NCBI GenBank assembly: GCA_002452745.1
Contig: DKFC01000068.1
Span: 1-64,000 of the forward strand
Source: Firmicutes bacterium UBA6806
GTDB taxonomy: Bacteria > Bacillota > Clostridia > Peptostreptococcales > Acidaminobacteraceae
Length of the DNA: 64,000 nt
Reading direction: 5' to 3'
Made by a program: the position numbers and the translations under genes. The notes beneath the pieces are model-generated. The model made no database searches and had not been told where the DNA came from. It saw nothing but the letters and a program-made list of their open reading frames with translations. This document shows, piece after piece, positions 42,110 to 51,275 of this stretch (within the stretch, counting starts at the first letter, position 1; each line of letters starts with the position of its first letter).

Positions 42110-43948
42110 TTAAACAATCAGCAACCCAATTCTATAGAATATGAAGGCCACCGTCCACGCCACCACAAACTGGTATACCACTGAAAAAATGGTCCATTTC
42201 CACGAATTGGTCTCTCTTTTTATAACACCCACCACCGCAACACAAGGTGTGTAGAGGAGGACAAAAACCATAAACACATAGGCCGTCAAAGGTTCAAAAC
42301 TTCCTGACAGCGCTGTTAAAAAAGACCCAGTTCCCTCAGTGACCCCCAGCACAATCGCCAAGTTTGAGATAATCATTTCCTTTGCAATCATCCCAGTCAA
42401 GAGAGACAATGATATCTCCCAAGATCCAAATCCAAGCGGTTTCATAATCGGCACCATAAATTTTCCGATGCTCGCACCAAAGCTCTGTCCGATATCCACC
42501 ATGCCAGTACTGTTGAAGTTGAGAATAACCCACAGCAAAACCGACGCGGAGAAGATAATTGTTCCCGCCTTGACCAAGTAGCCTTTGACACGTTCCCAAA
42601 CGTGAATCAACAGCGTTTTAAAATTTGGAAGCCGATACACCGGCAGTTCCATGATAAAGTGGGATTCATTTTCCCTAAAGATGGATTTTCTAAAAATTAC
42701 GGCTACCAAAAGTGCCACTACAATGCCCAGGATATAGAGTGAAAAGGTCACCAGGGTTTCATAGCCTTTAAAGAACACCGATGCAAACAGCACATATACT
42801 GGAAATCTCGCCCCACATGAAACAAAGGGGTTTATTAAAATGCTCAACAGTCTGTCCTTTTCATTTTCAATGGTTCTAGTTGCCATGATAGCTGGCACAT
42901 TACAACCGAACCCTAAAATCATAGGCACAAATGTCTTGCCGTTCAAACCAAATTTAGACATCCATTTATCCATGATGTAGGCAACCCGTGCCATATAGCC
43001 GCTGTCTTCCAAAATTGAAATAAAGAAAAATAAAATTGCGATATTTGGAACAAATGTCAAAACGCCGCCAACACCACCGATTATACCGTCTACAACCAAT
43101 CTAATCAGCCACGGCGCAACTTCTATCGAACTCAAAAAAAGCTCTGTCTTTGGCCCTAATACATCCGAAAAAAACAAATCTATCGAATCTAAAAAGATGC
43201 CGCCTATGTTGAAGGTCATATAGAATACAAATCCCATAATCGCCAAGAAAACAGGAAATCCAATGTACTCATTTAAAAGCCAGTGGTCTATTTTGGCAGA
43301 TTTTTGATCGTAATCCATAGATCCACTTTCAAGCACAGACTTTATAATGCCGTCAATATAATCGTATCGCCTTTTGGACACTTCTTCACCAGTCAATTCT
43401 TGAGATTCAAGAATTTCAAGTTCTGGTTTTCCAGTTATATAGTCAGCAGGTGACGCTTTTGACGCCTCGATTGCAGTGTCCAAGAGCAAGTCGATATTTT
43501 GCTTGTTCTGGGCCGAAATTAAAACAACTGGAAAGCCCAATTGTTTCGACAGTTTTTCAGTATTTAATTTTATATTTTTACGTTCAAGCTCGTCTGCCAT
43601 GTTCACAGCAAGTACCATAGGCGCTTTAAGTGCCATCAATTGAGTTGTCAAATAGAGATTTCGCTCCAAGAGCGTTCCATCGACCACATTGATAACCACA
43701 TCTGGTCTCTCGTCTACAATGTACTCCCGAGCCACCACTTCTTCGATGCTAAACGGCTCAAGACTATAAATTCCCGGCAAATCCACGAGATTGAGCTGTG
43801 TCTCTTTATATTTTTTCTTGCCTTCCTTTTTTTCCACAGTGACACCCGGCCAGTTTCCAACATAGTGATTCCCGCCAGTTAGTGTATTGAAAAGCGTGGT
43901 CTTCCCAGAGTTGGGATTTCCCACAATGGCAATATTAAGTTGTTTCAT
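42110..43948 (-). CDS. feoB: Ferrous iron transporter FeoB
   Basis: A 612-residue iron permease. The N-terminal GTPase domain (1-165) carries G1 GNPNSGKTT, G2 region WPGVTVEKKEG, G3 DLPGIYSL and the G4-like NMAD. A linker is followed by the membrane channel with two Gate repeats and the conserved VPMILGFGCNVPAIMATR segment. It imports Fe2+ under anoxic conditions. 14 nt after feoA. Confidence 0.96.
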   Translation of the reverse strand: MKQLNIAIVGNPNSGKTTLFNTLTGGNHYVGNWPGVTVEKKEGKKKYKETQLNLVDLPGIYSLEPFSIEEVVAREYIVDERPDVVINVVDGTLLERNLYLTTQLMALKAPMVLAVNMADELERKNIKLNTEKLSKQLGFPVVLISAQNKQNIDLLLDTAIEASKASPADYITGKPELEILESQELTGEEVSKRRYDYIDGIIKSVLESGSMDYDQKSAKIDHWLLNEYIGFPVFLAIMGFVFYMTFNIGGIFLDSIDLFFSDVLGPKTELFLSSIEVAPWLIRLVVDGIIGGVGGVLTFVPNIAILFFFISILEDSGYMARVAYIMDKWMSKFGLNGKTFVPMILGFGCNVPAIMATRTIENEKDRLLSILINPFVSCGARFPVYVLFASVFFKGYETLVTFSLYILGIVVALLVAVIFRKSIFRENESHFIMELPVYRLPNFKTLLIHVWERVKGYLVKAGTIIFSASVLLWVILNFNSTGMVDIGQSFGASIGKFMVPIMKPLGFGSWEISLSLLTGMIAKEMIISNLAIVLGVTEGTGSFLTALSGSFEPLTAYVFMVFVLLYTPCVAVVGVIKRETNSWKWTIFSVVYQFVVAWTVAFIFYRIGLLIV

Positions 43949-43962
43949 CTTTTCACCTCTTG

Positions 43963-44190
43963 CTAGGCCTGAATTGGCGTTACATCAAGCAATGATGCAA
44001 CTTGATCTGAAAGCGCCAACCGAGTTCCTCTAATTTCAACCACCATTGGTCCGTTTTTAGTTCTCAGCACCGGTTTAAATTGAACGCCATCTGTAAGGCC
44101 CATGTCTCTGAGCTTTCTCTTTAATTTATCGCTTCCGTTTATCGTGTTTAAAACAACGTGATTTCCCATTGAAACTTTCGTTAAAGCCAT
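43963..44190 (-). CDS. feoA: Ferrous iron transport protein FeoA
   Basis: A 75-residue SH3-like protein that supports FeoB. RKLRDMGLTDGVQFKPV and VVEIRGTRLALSDQVASLLDV match the family. ATG 44190 is preceded by AAAGGAG; the upstream in-frame ATG at 44223 lies within the second Fur-like box and is rejected. First gene of the iron operon. Confidence 0.93.
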   Translation of the reverse strand: MALTKVSMGNHVVLNTINGSDKLKRKLRDMGLTDGVQFKPVLRTKNGPMVVEIRGTRLALSDQVASLLDVTPIQA

Positions 44191-44207
44191 AACAATCTCC
44201 TTTAAGG

Positions 44208-44222
44208 TGATAATGAATCTCA
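44208..44222. promoter_or_regulatory. Second Fur-like box in the feoA leader
   Basis: TGATAATGAATCTCA matches the 7-1-7 Fur motif at 13 of 15 positions, between the -10 and the ribosome site. Confidence 0.55.
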
Positions 44223-44234
44223 TTTACACCCTTT

Positions 44235-44263
44235 ATCCTACCACGAGTGATAATCATTGTCAA
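44235..44263 (-). promoter_or_regulatory. feoA promoter with Fur box
   Basis: On the minus strand TTGACA (44258-44263), 17 nt, TAGGAT (44235-44240). A Fur box, TGATAATCATTGTCA (44248-44262, 14 of 15), overlaps the -35 and spacer, so iron-bound Fur would block polymerase. Confidence 0.85.
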
Positions 44264-44274
44264 TATTATGGCAT

Positions 44275-44307
44275 AAAAAAGACGAATAATTTACAATTAT
44301 TCGTCTC
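44275..44307 (-). terminator. Terminator after the flavoprotein gene
   Basis: On the minus strand AGACGAATAATT and its complement around a tiny loop, followed by TTTTT. Confidence 0.85.
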
Positions 44308-44338
44308 ATACGTCTCAAGGATGTCTTTTCATCTATTT

Positions 44339-45562
44339 TCACCTTGATTCAATATGCTTTACAGCTGCATATGCGCTTGAAAAAGCCCATTGAAGGTTAT
44401 ATCCTCCTGTGTCTCCATCTATATCCATGACTTCGCCTGCAAAATACAACCCATCCACCTGTTTAGATGCTAAAGTCTTCTTATCAATTTCTGAAAGCAC
44501 TATTCCACCAGCCGTGACCATGGCCTGAGAAAATCCAATCAGAGCATCAATTTTGACATCGTAAGCCGTCAATTTACCCAGCAGTGTCTTTCTCATCGTC
44601 TTGGAAATTTCCGCCATCTTCTCTTTGCCACTCAATTTTAGTTCTTGCAAGAGTCCTCTTTTCAGTTTATCTTTGATTTCCTGCTGATTGAGCCAATAGG
44701 CAAGCGGCTGACTGCCTTCCACACTCAAGAAATCTGCTTCAAGATCTTTTAGCTCTTTGCCACAGAGGTTGATCTCAATTATATCACCGCTTTCCATGTA
44801 TCGACTGTTATTTAAGACCACTGGTCCACTTAGTCCAAAATGTGTAAAGAGCAAATCACCCTTGAATCGTCCCTTGCTACTTCCCAAACTGCTTTTAAGC
44901 TGAATTTCTGCATTTTCAATCGACAGTCCCTGCCATTCCCTTGTGCTGATCCAACCTGAAGAGACCCCAGTCAACGCTGGTTTGGGTGCAATAATATGAT
45001 GCCCCATCGCCACGGCAAGGTCATAGCCATCACCCTCTGTCCCCAGTTTGGGATAAGACTTTCCACCTGTTGCCAGCAGAACATTCCGAGAGGTATAGCA
45101 TCCCGATTCCGTTTTGACACTGAATCCGCTTTCTCCCCCAGTGTCTATGAAGGCCTTAATTTCAACTACCCTCGCACTGGTGATAATTTGCTTGTCTGGA
45201 CTTGTCTCTATTTCACGCCTAAGCGCTGCCACAACGGATTTTGCGCTCATGGATTCTGGAAAGATCTTCCCATCCTCTCTCTCTACGCATCCTACCCCAA
45301 TGGTTTCAAGCCATGCAATCAACGCTGTATTCTTAAATTGATTCAGAGCTGGTTTTACAAACGATCTGTTTGCACCATACTTATCTAAAAAATGACTGAC
45401 ATATCCAGCGTGTGTCAAATTGCACATGCCGCCACCCGATACCATAACTTTCATCCCAACTCTGTCCTTCTTTTCAAGGATCAGTACAGAAAGTCCTGTT
45501 GAGATGGCGCCAGCAAACAATCCAGCTGCACCGCCTCCTATGATGATTAAGTCATTATCCAT
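44339..45562 (-). CDS. NAD(P)/FAD-dependent oxidoreductase, HI0933/BaiN family
   Basis: A 407-residue flavoprotein. The FAD-binding IIGGGAAGLFAGAIS is at the N-terminus, GGGMCNLTHAGYV and LLATGGKSYPKLGTEGDGYDLA are the family signatures, and DIDGDTGGYNLQWAFSSAYAA closes the FAD site. Members are widespread and mostly uncharacterised; BaiN in gut clostridia is linked to bile-acid 7-dehydroxylation, which should not be assumed here. Transcribed alone, divergent from the ATPase at 45628. Confidence 0.93.
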   Translation of the reverse strand: MDNDLIIIGGGAAGLFAGAISTGLSVLILEKKDRVGMKVMVSGGGMCNLTHAGYVSHFLDKYGANRSFVKPALNQFKNTALIAWLETIGVGCVEREDGKIFPESMSAKSVVAALRREIETSPDKQIITSARVVEIKAFIDTGGESGFSVKTESGCYTSRNVLLATGGKSYPKLGTEGDGYDLAVAMGHHIIAPKPALTGVSSGWISTREWQGLSIENAEIQLKSSLGSSKGRFKGDLLFTHFGLSGPVVLNNSRYMESGDIIEINLCGKELKDLEADFLSVEGSQPLAYWLNQQEIKDKLKRGLLQELKLSGKEKMAEISKTMRKTLLGKLTAYDVKIDALIGFSQAMVTAGGIVLSEIDKKTLASKQVDGLYFAGEVMDIDGDTGGYNLQWAFSSAYAAVKHIESR

Positions 45563-45627
45563 CTCATTTCTGCCTTTCTTTAACCCGTTCTCCGTTATAT
45601 AATGATGATACGGAGGTGTTTTTGACT

Positions 45628-46758
45628 ATGCAAACTCATGAAGCGTCTAAAGTTATTAGTGCCCTTAGAAATGGTTCTCCACCTGTGGATTTTGCTGAAC
45701 AGATTTTATCTGGACGCCAACCTGAAATTGACGAGTTTAACAGATGTCTCAACAGCCTAGACACTGGCGAGAGCTCCGTCAAAATGATTCTGGGGGAATA
45801 TGGCACTGGAAAATCCCATCTGATAAACGCCATGAAGAACATTGCACTCAAACAAGATTATATCATCACCTCATTTCAAGTCAACAACGGCTTTAGGTTG
45901 AATAAAATAGACGACTTATACTATGCCATTATGCACAACCTCATCATAAAAAATCGTGAACAATCTAAAACCTCCTTCAACGAAATTTTTGATCTCTGGA
46001 TTGAAAACTTACAAAGCGCCCCCTTTCCCGATCGAAAGCGAATTGAAATCAACGCCGTCTGTCAGGAAATTTCAAAATACAACATGACTTTTGCAAGGGC
46101 TTTTCTCATGTTTATGCGTGGTCGAATCCAGCGAAATCATGAGATGCTTGAAGTCACAAGTGCTTGGCTAACAGGCGAACGCCATATTCCATATGAATTA
46201 AAACAAAAATATGACCTCATCGGACATGTGGAGAAGACAGACACCCTAGATTTTTTAAAGGCTTTTGCGAAGTTAATTCACCTGCTGGGCTATCGCGGTC
46301 TCGTCATTTTTATAGACGAACTGGATCAAGTGACCTTTGAGAGAAAGGACATTCGCCTACAGGCCTATAACAATCTTAAACAGCTGATTGACATGACTGC
46401 CACTGGAGATTTATTGCACACACTCTTTGTGTTCTCTGGAACGCCTGAACTTGTCAAGGATGAAGAAAAGGGGATTCCCTCGCTTGAATCACTTGCACAG
46501 CGACTCAGTCTTTCCAGTTCCCCCGAGTATGCCAATCCAATGCAGACGGTTATTGAGCTAGTGCCCTTAACCACGTCACAGCTTCATTGGCTTGCCGAAA
46601 AAATACTGAGTATCTATGCACAGCAAACCACAAAGGTAGACAAACTCCCAACTTTAGAGTCACTGCTTCAAACAATGGCATCTGAACAAGACACCGTCAC
46701 TCGATCCTTTGTCACAAGGGCCATCCAGTATCTAGATGCCTGTGTTCAGTCTAATTAG
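45628..46758 (+). CDS. Orphan BrxD-like ATP-binding protein (DUF2791/BREX ATP-binding domain)
   Basis: A protein of about 376 residues with an AAA-type fold. The N-terminal SKVISALRNGSPPVDFAEQIL and LSGRQPEIDEF lead to Walker A GEYGTGKSHLI, and Walker B is GLVIFIDELDQV. This pattern is that of DUF2791 proteins, which include BrxD of BREX phage-defence systems. No other BREX gene is nearby, so the role is open. GGAGG (45612-45616) is 5 nt before TTG 45622 and 11 nt before ATG 45628; either may start translation. Confidence 0.75.
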   Translation: MQTHEASKVISALRNGSPPVDFAEQILSGRQPEIDEFNRCLNSLDTGESSVKMILGEYGTGKSHLINAMKNIALKQDYIITSFQVNNGFRLNKIDDLYYAIMHNLIIKNREQSKTSFNEIFDLWIENLQSAPFPDRKRIEINAVCQEISKYNMTFARAFLMFMRGRIQRNHEMLEVTSAWLTGERHIPYELKQKYDLIGHVEKTDTLDFLKAFAKLIHLLGYRGLVIFIDELDQVTFERKDIRLQAYNNLKQLIDMTATGDLLHTLFVFSGTPELVKDEEKGIPSLESLAQRLSLSSSPEYANPMQTVIELVPLTTSQLHWLAEKILSIYAQQTTKVDKLPTLESLLQTMASEQDTVTRSFVTRAIQYLDACVQSN

Positions 46759-46773
46759 CAGGACATCAATCTG

Positions 46774-46828
46774 CTCTTTACCAATTATCTTATTTTTGCC
46801 AATCACCTTATTCTTTGCCAATAAAAAA
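46774..46828. repeat. Degenerate short tandem repeat after the BrxD-like gene
   Basis: TTACCAATTATCTTA, TGCCAATCACCTTA and TGCCAATAAA occur in succession with about 20-nt spacing. They occupy the gap before the terminator. Confidence 0.45.
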
Positions 46829-46870
46829 ACGAGCTGTCTTTATATGAGATATCAGCTCGTTTCTATTTTT
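46822..46870. terminator. Bidirectional terminator between convergent genes
   Basis: ACGAGCTG...CAGCTCGT, with a 16-nt loop. T-rich sequence follows on the plus strand (TTTCTATTTTT) and TTTTTTT on the minus strand. Confidence 0.85.
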
Positions 46871-49436
46871 AAACCTTTTTGTGTATCCTCGTTATCACTC
46901 TGGTGTATTCGTTGACTTCTGACTCTACTCTAACTGTGCCTCTAAGCTGCTCAACTTCCCGTCTATAAAGCACCAGCCCCATACCGTCCAAATGCCCTGG
47001 TTCCGTAGTTACCCCCTCGCTGAACAAATAGTTTGTCAGTTGTGGCAAGTCCAATAAAACAAGTGTCTCAAACGGTACAAACTCATTTTGATATAAAACA
47101 TCTTTAATGCCGTTAAAGTCAATGCCTCTTCCATCGTCCTCGAAGACTAATTCTATTTGATCACCTCTCTCTTCCACTTTTAAAGAGAGGGTTCCGTATT
47201 CGCCTTTATTCTTCCTAAACCTTTCACTAGGGGACTCAATGCCGTGTACGATGGCATTTTCTATTAAGAAATATAGACTCTTTATAAGTCCGCCATATGC
47301 GGTCTCATTGAAAAGACATTCATGTCCCTCCATGTGTATCGGGTTGATTTTTTTGCCTTGTTTTCTCGCCATCTCCTGAATGCGTTGATCCATCTGTTTT
47401 ACTATCTTTTGAAGCTCTACCTGCTTCATCCTGCCAACGCGCTCCATCAGAGACTGATTGTCAGGCAATTTGGAGATTTCCTGCTCAAGAGCAACTAAAT
47501 CCTCTTGCTCAATCATCAGAAGTCCTTCTCGCTTTAACAAGTCATCTCCCAAATACGCTTCTACGATTTCCAGTTCTTCGGCTATGACCGCTGATAATTT
47601 GTAGTCCTTGAGCACTTTGAAAATATTTTCAAGCGTTGCAAAAACAGCTGTATTTTTTAGTTCGGATATCTCTGCTATAATGTTGTTCAATCGCTTCGTC
47701 GTCTTAAATAGCTTAAATTGCTCAAACTGTTCAGAATAGAGTCTCAACCTGTGTAATACCAACTCAACATAGACGCTAGCATTATCTGCGCTATCCGCCA
47801 GTTTCCAGATTTCACTTTCCGAGAATACCTCATAGGATTGACTGAGCTGTCTAAACTCCGCCTGATGTTTGATAATCTCAAGCGTCATTTCTGTCAGGTT
47901 TCCCTGCTCCTCCATCTCTTGTTTGAGCTCAAAATAATCCGATTTATTACACATTTTTACAATTAGATATTTCGAATCTTTGCCCATTTCAAAGTGAATA
48001 CTGAGTTGATAGTTATTGATTGACAGCTGATTTGACAGTAAATCGAGATAAAGTTTTTTCTCCTGAGGGCTCTCTGCGTCAAAGTACCTTCCCAAGATAG
48101 TCTCAGCATAGAGTTTATCCTCAAAATCATTCGCATATAATAAATCTGTTATCTTTTGATGTTTGACATTTGTTCCAAAAAAAGTTTCAAAGGCCTTACT
48201 ATAGAGGTGATCTATATAAAGATCCTCTGAGACGATGACAAAGCCCTCTTCCATAGACCCCACAACTTCTTCCAAAAGTGCATCAGATCGCTCCATCATC
48301 AATTCATCTTTTTTTAGCGGCTCTACTTCAACCAGCGTTTCCTCTGTTGAAATTTCCCTTGAAAAACTACTGTAAATCAGACAGATAATCACGGGAAACA
48401 TGAACAAGCTGGAATTGAGAATACCATGCCACAGAAGTTCTTCGCCAGCGATGTAGTAAATCAACATAGACGTCCTAAAGCGTTGCAATTGGTATCTATT
48501 GGATAAAATCACATATAAGGCAAGTATCATCAAGTGAAGCACCCTAACAGAAAAAATCCAATTAAAGGGAATAATGCCCCCAATGGCAATCATCAAAACC
48601 AAATAAACCGAGCTGATTTCCCGTGCAAATGATTTCATAACCTTTATCTGCTCAAAACCATAGGATACAAAAAACGTGGAGAGCAGGATAAAAAACACAA
48701 ACAGCAGTCTATCTATCATCACATTTCCAAGGTTTAAAAACAACCCAACTTCTGTAATTGCAATCTTTATGAAGATCACCACGACTAGGAATTCCAATGT
48801 CCAGCCTGTTGTTTTGACTCTATTGTTGAGTCTTTGCCATATGAGATAGATAAAGAACACCAAGGTAAGCGCCAAAAGACTGCTTTCAATGGACATTAAA
48901 ATAAAGAGCCTCGTCTGTGCCGTCTCTAATCTGCCAATTAGAATCTGTACGCTCTGGAAAGGTTCAAATCCAGATTGTTCAAAATGAATTAAAAGAGATA
49001 GGTGACGATCCTCCGGAACAAAGACATATTGAGTCAGAGAGAGCTGATTTCCGATAATCCGACTCGTTCCCTTTTGCAAAACACCATTGACATATAGTTC
49101 AAATGACTCTGAAAAGGCTTGATTGACAATTACCACAGGTTTGCCCACTGCATCCTCTGGAATATTCAAATCCCTATGAAGTGTTCCCCTAATGCCGCTA
49201 GCCCCTTTAATATGGCTTAAATCAATTTGACGAACATTGTCTTCATCTCTCCATACAGTCAATTTATCCGGTGCAATCCACAAGTCTTCAACGAGCTGCC
49301 AGCTATCATTTACCTTTGTAAGGCTCAGCGTGTTGAAATCAACCTCTTTTATCTGCTCAGCACTGAATGCCATTCCAACAGCAAGACATGCTATTATACT
49401 AAATATCCATAAACTCTTTAAAGCAAAGCGCTTCAT
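46869..49436 (-). CDS. 7TMR-DISM sensor fused to a CheA-like ATPase
   Basis: An 855-residue receptor. After a signal peptide (1-25), residues about 30-170 form an extracellular carbohydrate-module-like sensor and seven membrane spans lie at 178-355, the 7TMR-DISM plan. A PAS-like region (390-495), a helical region (about 510-690) and a CheA-type ATPase (700-855) follow. The ATPase has N box ENAIVHGIE (726-734), DDGRGID (767-773), LFSEGVTT (804-811) and HLDGMGL (815-821). The helical region resembles an HPt domain (LFKTTKRLNN, 576-585), but Lys581 stands where the phosphorylated His should be. No partner regulator is adjacent. Confidence 0.78.
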   Translation of the reverse strand: MKRFALKSLWIFSIIACLAVGMAFSAEQIKEVDFNTLSLTKVNDSWQLVEDLWIAPDKLTVWRDEDNVRQIDLSHIKGASGIRGTLHRDLNIPEDAVGKPVVIVNQAFSESFELYVNGVLQKGTSRIIGNQLSLTQYVFVPEDRHLSLLIHFEQSGFEPFQSVQILIGRLETAQTRLFILMSIESSLLALTLVFFIYLIWQRLNNRVKTTGWTLEFLVVVIFIKIAITEVGLFLNLGNVMIDRLLFVFFILLSTFFVSYGFEQIKVMKSFAREISSVYLVLMIAIGGIIPFNWIFSVRVLHLMILALYVILSNRYQLQRFRTSMLIYYIAGEELLWHGILNSSLFMFPVIICLIYSSFSREISTEETLVEVEPLKKDELMMERSDALLEEVVGSMEEGFVIVSEDLYIDHLYSKAFETFFGTNVKHQKITDLLYANDFEDKLYAETILGRYFDAESPQEKKLYLDLLSNQLSINNYQLSIHFEMGKDSKYLIVKMCNKSDYFELKQEMEEQGNLTEMTLEIIKHQAEFRQLSQSYEVFSESEIWKLADSADNASVYVELVLHRLRLYSEQFEQFKLFKTTKRLNNIIAEISELKNTAVFATLENIFKVLKDYKLSAVIAEELEIVEAYLGDDLLKREGLLMIEQEDLVALEQEISKLPDNQSLMERVGRMKQVELQKIVKQMDQRIQEMARKQGKKINPIHMEGHECLFNETAYGGLIKSLYFLIENAIVHGIESPSERFRKNKGEYGTLSLKVEERGDQIELVFEDDGRGIDFNGIKDVLYQNEFVPFETLVLLDLPQLTNYLFSEGVTTEPGHLDGMGLVLYRREVEQLRGTVRVESEVNEYTRVITRIHKKV

Positions 49437-49558
49437 CTGTGCGTTCTCCCCAACCTTAATACCATTATTTTACTACAAAAGAGACTCTACTTAAACCCTG
49501 TAATCCACTGTTCTTTTAAACCAGTTTTTCCCTCTTGATAAGACGTCTTCTTTGCGCT

Positions 49559-50038
49559 TTAAGTTAGATTCATCCTCAAAATATGCTGAGGGCCAGCGTT
49601 TCCGCCGTGATATAGGTCTCCATCATCTTGAAAACCACATTTTACATACAACTGATAAGCCAATTTATTTTTGCAATTCACCGTCAAAACCACACTGGTT
49701 CTATGTGGATAGTTTGTGCTTACATATGCTTTTAATTCTTTTAATACGAGGCTGCCAATTCCCATTCCCTGATATCTTCTATCAATAAAGAAAGCTCTGA
49801 ACCCCAAGTCTTTTTCATCTGCAAACTCATATCTTTCGCCATATAATTCATCAAGATTAAAAAACCCCACTGCTTTCTCTTCACGGCAAATTACCTGATA
49901 ACACCAACCTTCCATCTGATGTTCCAACAACGCCTCCACCGTTCCCACGTATGGCAGTTGGTCGTCCGTCACGGCGAGGTTTCGCAATTGGCTATCCCAA
50001 CTACTGTCATATGGTAAAATCTCAATTTTCTCACTCAC
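49559..50038 (-). CDS. GNAT-family N-acetyltransferase
   Basis: A 159-residue acetyltransferase. The acetyl-CoA-binding motif is RRYQGMGIGSLVLKEL, preceded by a conserved strand ending in LGFRAFFI and followed by LTVNCKNKLAYQLYVKCGF. The substrate is unknown. It is in a loose run with the HAD and second GNAT genes at 50063 and 50637, with gaps of 24-52 nt, suggesting one transcript. Confidence 0.9.
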   Translation of the reverse strand: MSEKIEILPYDSSWDSQLRNLAVTDDQLPYVGTVEALLEHQMEGWCYQVICREEKAVGFFNLDELYGERYEFADEKDLGFRAFFIDRRYQGMGIGSLVLKELKAYVSTNYPHRTSVVLTVNCKNKLAYQLYVKCGFQDDGDLYHGGNAGPQHILRMNLT

Positions 50039-50062
50039 TCTATCACTCCTTTCACTGATTAT

Positions 50063-50584
50063 TTATTTAGTAACCGCCTCCTGCTCCTCTAAATGATTTG
50101 CGACTTCTAAGATTGATTCATATGCCGCCTTAAAATCACCACCATTTAATCCGAAGAATGGGATACCTATCCTACTTGCCAATTCCATATCCGTCACGGA
50201 ATCACCAATTAGAATCGACTTGCCAATCTCTATGTCATCATACTTCTCTAAACTATCCCAAATCATTCCAGTTTTAGGCTTTTTGCACTCACATAAATCC
50301 GCATCTGTATGTGGGCAATAAAAAGCGTCTAAAATTTCGACATCATGGTTTCTTAAGCACTTTACCAACTGAGAATGAAACTTTAAATACTGTTCCGTAG
50401 TGATTATTCCCTCACTTATTATGTACTGATTTGTGACGATTATGATTTCATAACCAAGGGATTTCAGCTTAGAAATGCCATTTATGGCATCCTTTAAAAT
50501 TTCCGGAGACTCAATCTCCTTCCAGTCATCATCAGGATAATCTCTGTTGATGGTTCCATCTCGATCCAGATAGGCTATTTTCAT
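50063..50584 (-). CDS. HAD-IIIA phosphatase, GmhB/histidinol-phosphatase type
   Basis: A 173-residue phosphatase. The nucleophile motif is YLDRDGTIN (Asp-x-Asp-Gly-Thr), motif II is IIVTNQ, and the C-terminal motif is LIGDSVTDMELA. A zinc-loop-like CPHTDADLCECKKPKTGM segment is characteristic of GmhB and related heptose or histidinol phosphatases. No heptose or histidine pathway is nearby, so the substrate is not defined. Confidence 0.88.
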   Translation of the reverse strand: MKIAYLDRDGTINRDYPDDDWKEIESPEILKDAINGISKLKSLGYEIIIVTNQYIISEGIITTEQYLKFHSQLVKCLRNHDVEILDAFYCPHTDADLCECKKPKTGMIWDSLEKYDDIEIGKSILIGDSVTDMELASRIGIPFFGLNGGDFKAAYESILEVANHLEEQEAVTK

Positions 50585-50636
50585 ATGCCCCCCTCAATCA
50601 ATTTTGAGGTTTTCGGTTCTATTGAGAGATTACATA

Positions 50637-51086
50637 TCATTTGTCTTCCCCTATTGCCTTACACATCATTATCATATCCGCCTCTATTGAAAATCCGTTC
50701 TTTTCATAAAATTTCTCCGTCAACTCGCCTCTCATTGTAAAAAGTGAAATTGACTTTACGTCCATTTTAACAAGTGATTGTTCAAGCGCCTCCATTAATT
50801 TGCCACCGGTTCCGCGTTGCTTTATCTCCTGCTTTACAAATATTTCTTTCAAATTATACATGTTCCCCTCATACCACTGCTCTAGATTTCCAAAAACAGC
50901 TCCGATGATTTCATCCCCCTCAGCGGCAACTAGTCCATAAAAATTGGGCGTCTCATATATATCTTTTAGCCGCTTGTACGAAGACTCACTGTCCCAACGG
51001 TCATTCCAAGGCTCCGCATTGAATGTATCTATGTAAATTAATGAACACGCTTTGAGGTGCAATTCTTTCATTTTTTCAATTTTCAT
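50637..51086 (-). CDS. GNAT-family N-acetyltransferase
   Basis: A 149-residue acetyltransferase. KQEIKQRGTGGKLMEALEQS is the coenzyme-binding loop, and LFTMRGELTEKFYEKNGF the C-terminal strand-helix. The family resembles aminoglycoside or small-amine acetyltransferases, but specificity cannot be inferred. It is divergent from the H-NOX chemoreceptor gene. Confidence 0.9.
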   Translation of the reverse strand: MKIEKMKELHLKACSLIYIDTFNAEPWNDRWDSESSYKRLKDIYETPNFYGLVAAEGDEIIGAVFGNLEQWYEGNMYNLKEIFVKQEIKQRGTGGKLMEALEQSLVKMDVKSISLFTMRGELTEKFYEKNGFSIEADMIMMCKAIGEDK

Positions 51087-51157
51087 TTACTTACACTTCC
51101 TTTTTTTATTTATTTTAACATAGAACATAAATATTTTAGTTTTAATTCTTATAATAT

Positions 51158-51187
51158 TTGATTTATATCAAAACAATTTGTTATAAT
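51158..51187 (+). promoter_or_regulatory. H-NOX chemoreceptor promoter with a perfect FNR-type box
   Basis: TTGATT (51158-51163), 18-nt spacer, TATAAT (51182-51187). The -35 is part of TTGATTTATATCAA (51158-51171), an exact TTGAT-N4-ATCAA CRP/FNR-family palindrome. Its centre is about 30 bp before the predicted start, overlapping the -35, which would favour repression unless the real start lies downstream. Confidence 0.75.
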
Positions 51188-51275
51188 TGTAATGGTTACA
51201 GAGCATTGATGGATTTATTAATTCAATTTGGGGTATCCTAACATTAATATAGGTATTATTAAAGGATGGTGCAAT

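Noticed and set aside
44339..45562. Assigning BaiN bile-acid function to the flavoprotein
   Set aside because: The family is broad and no bile-acid genes are nearby.
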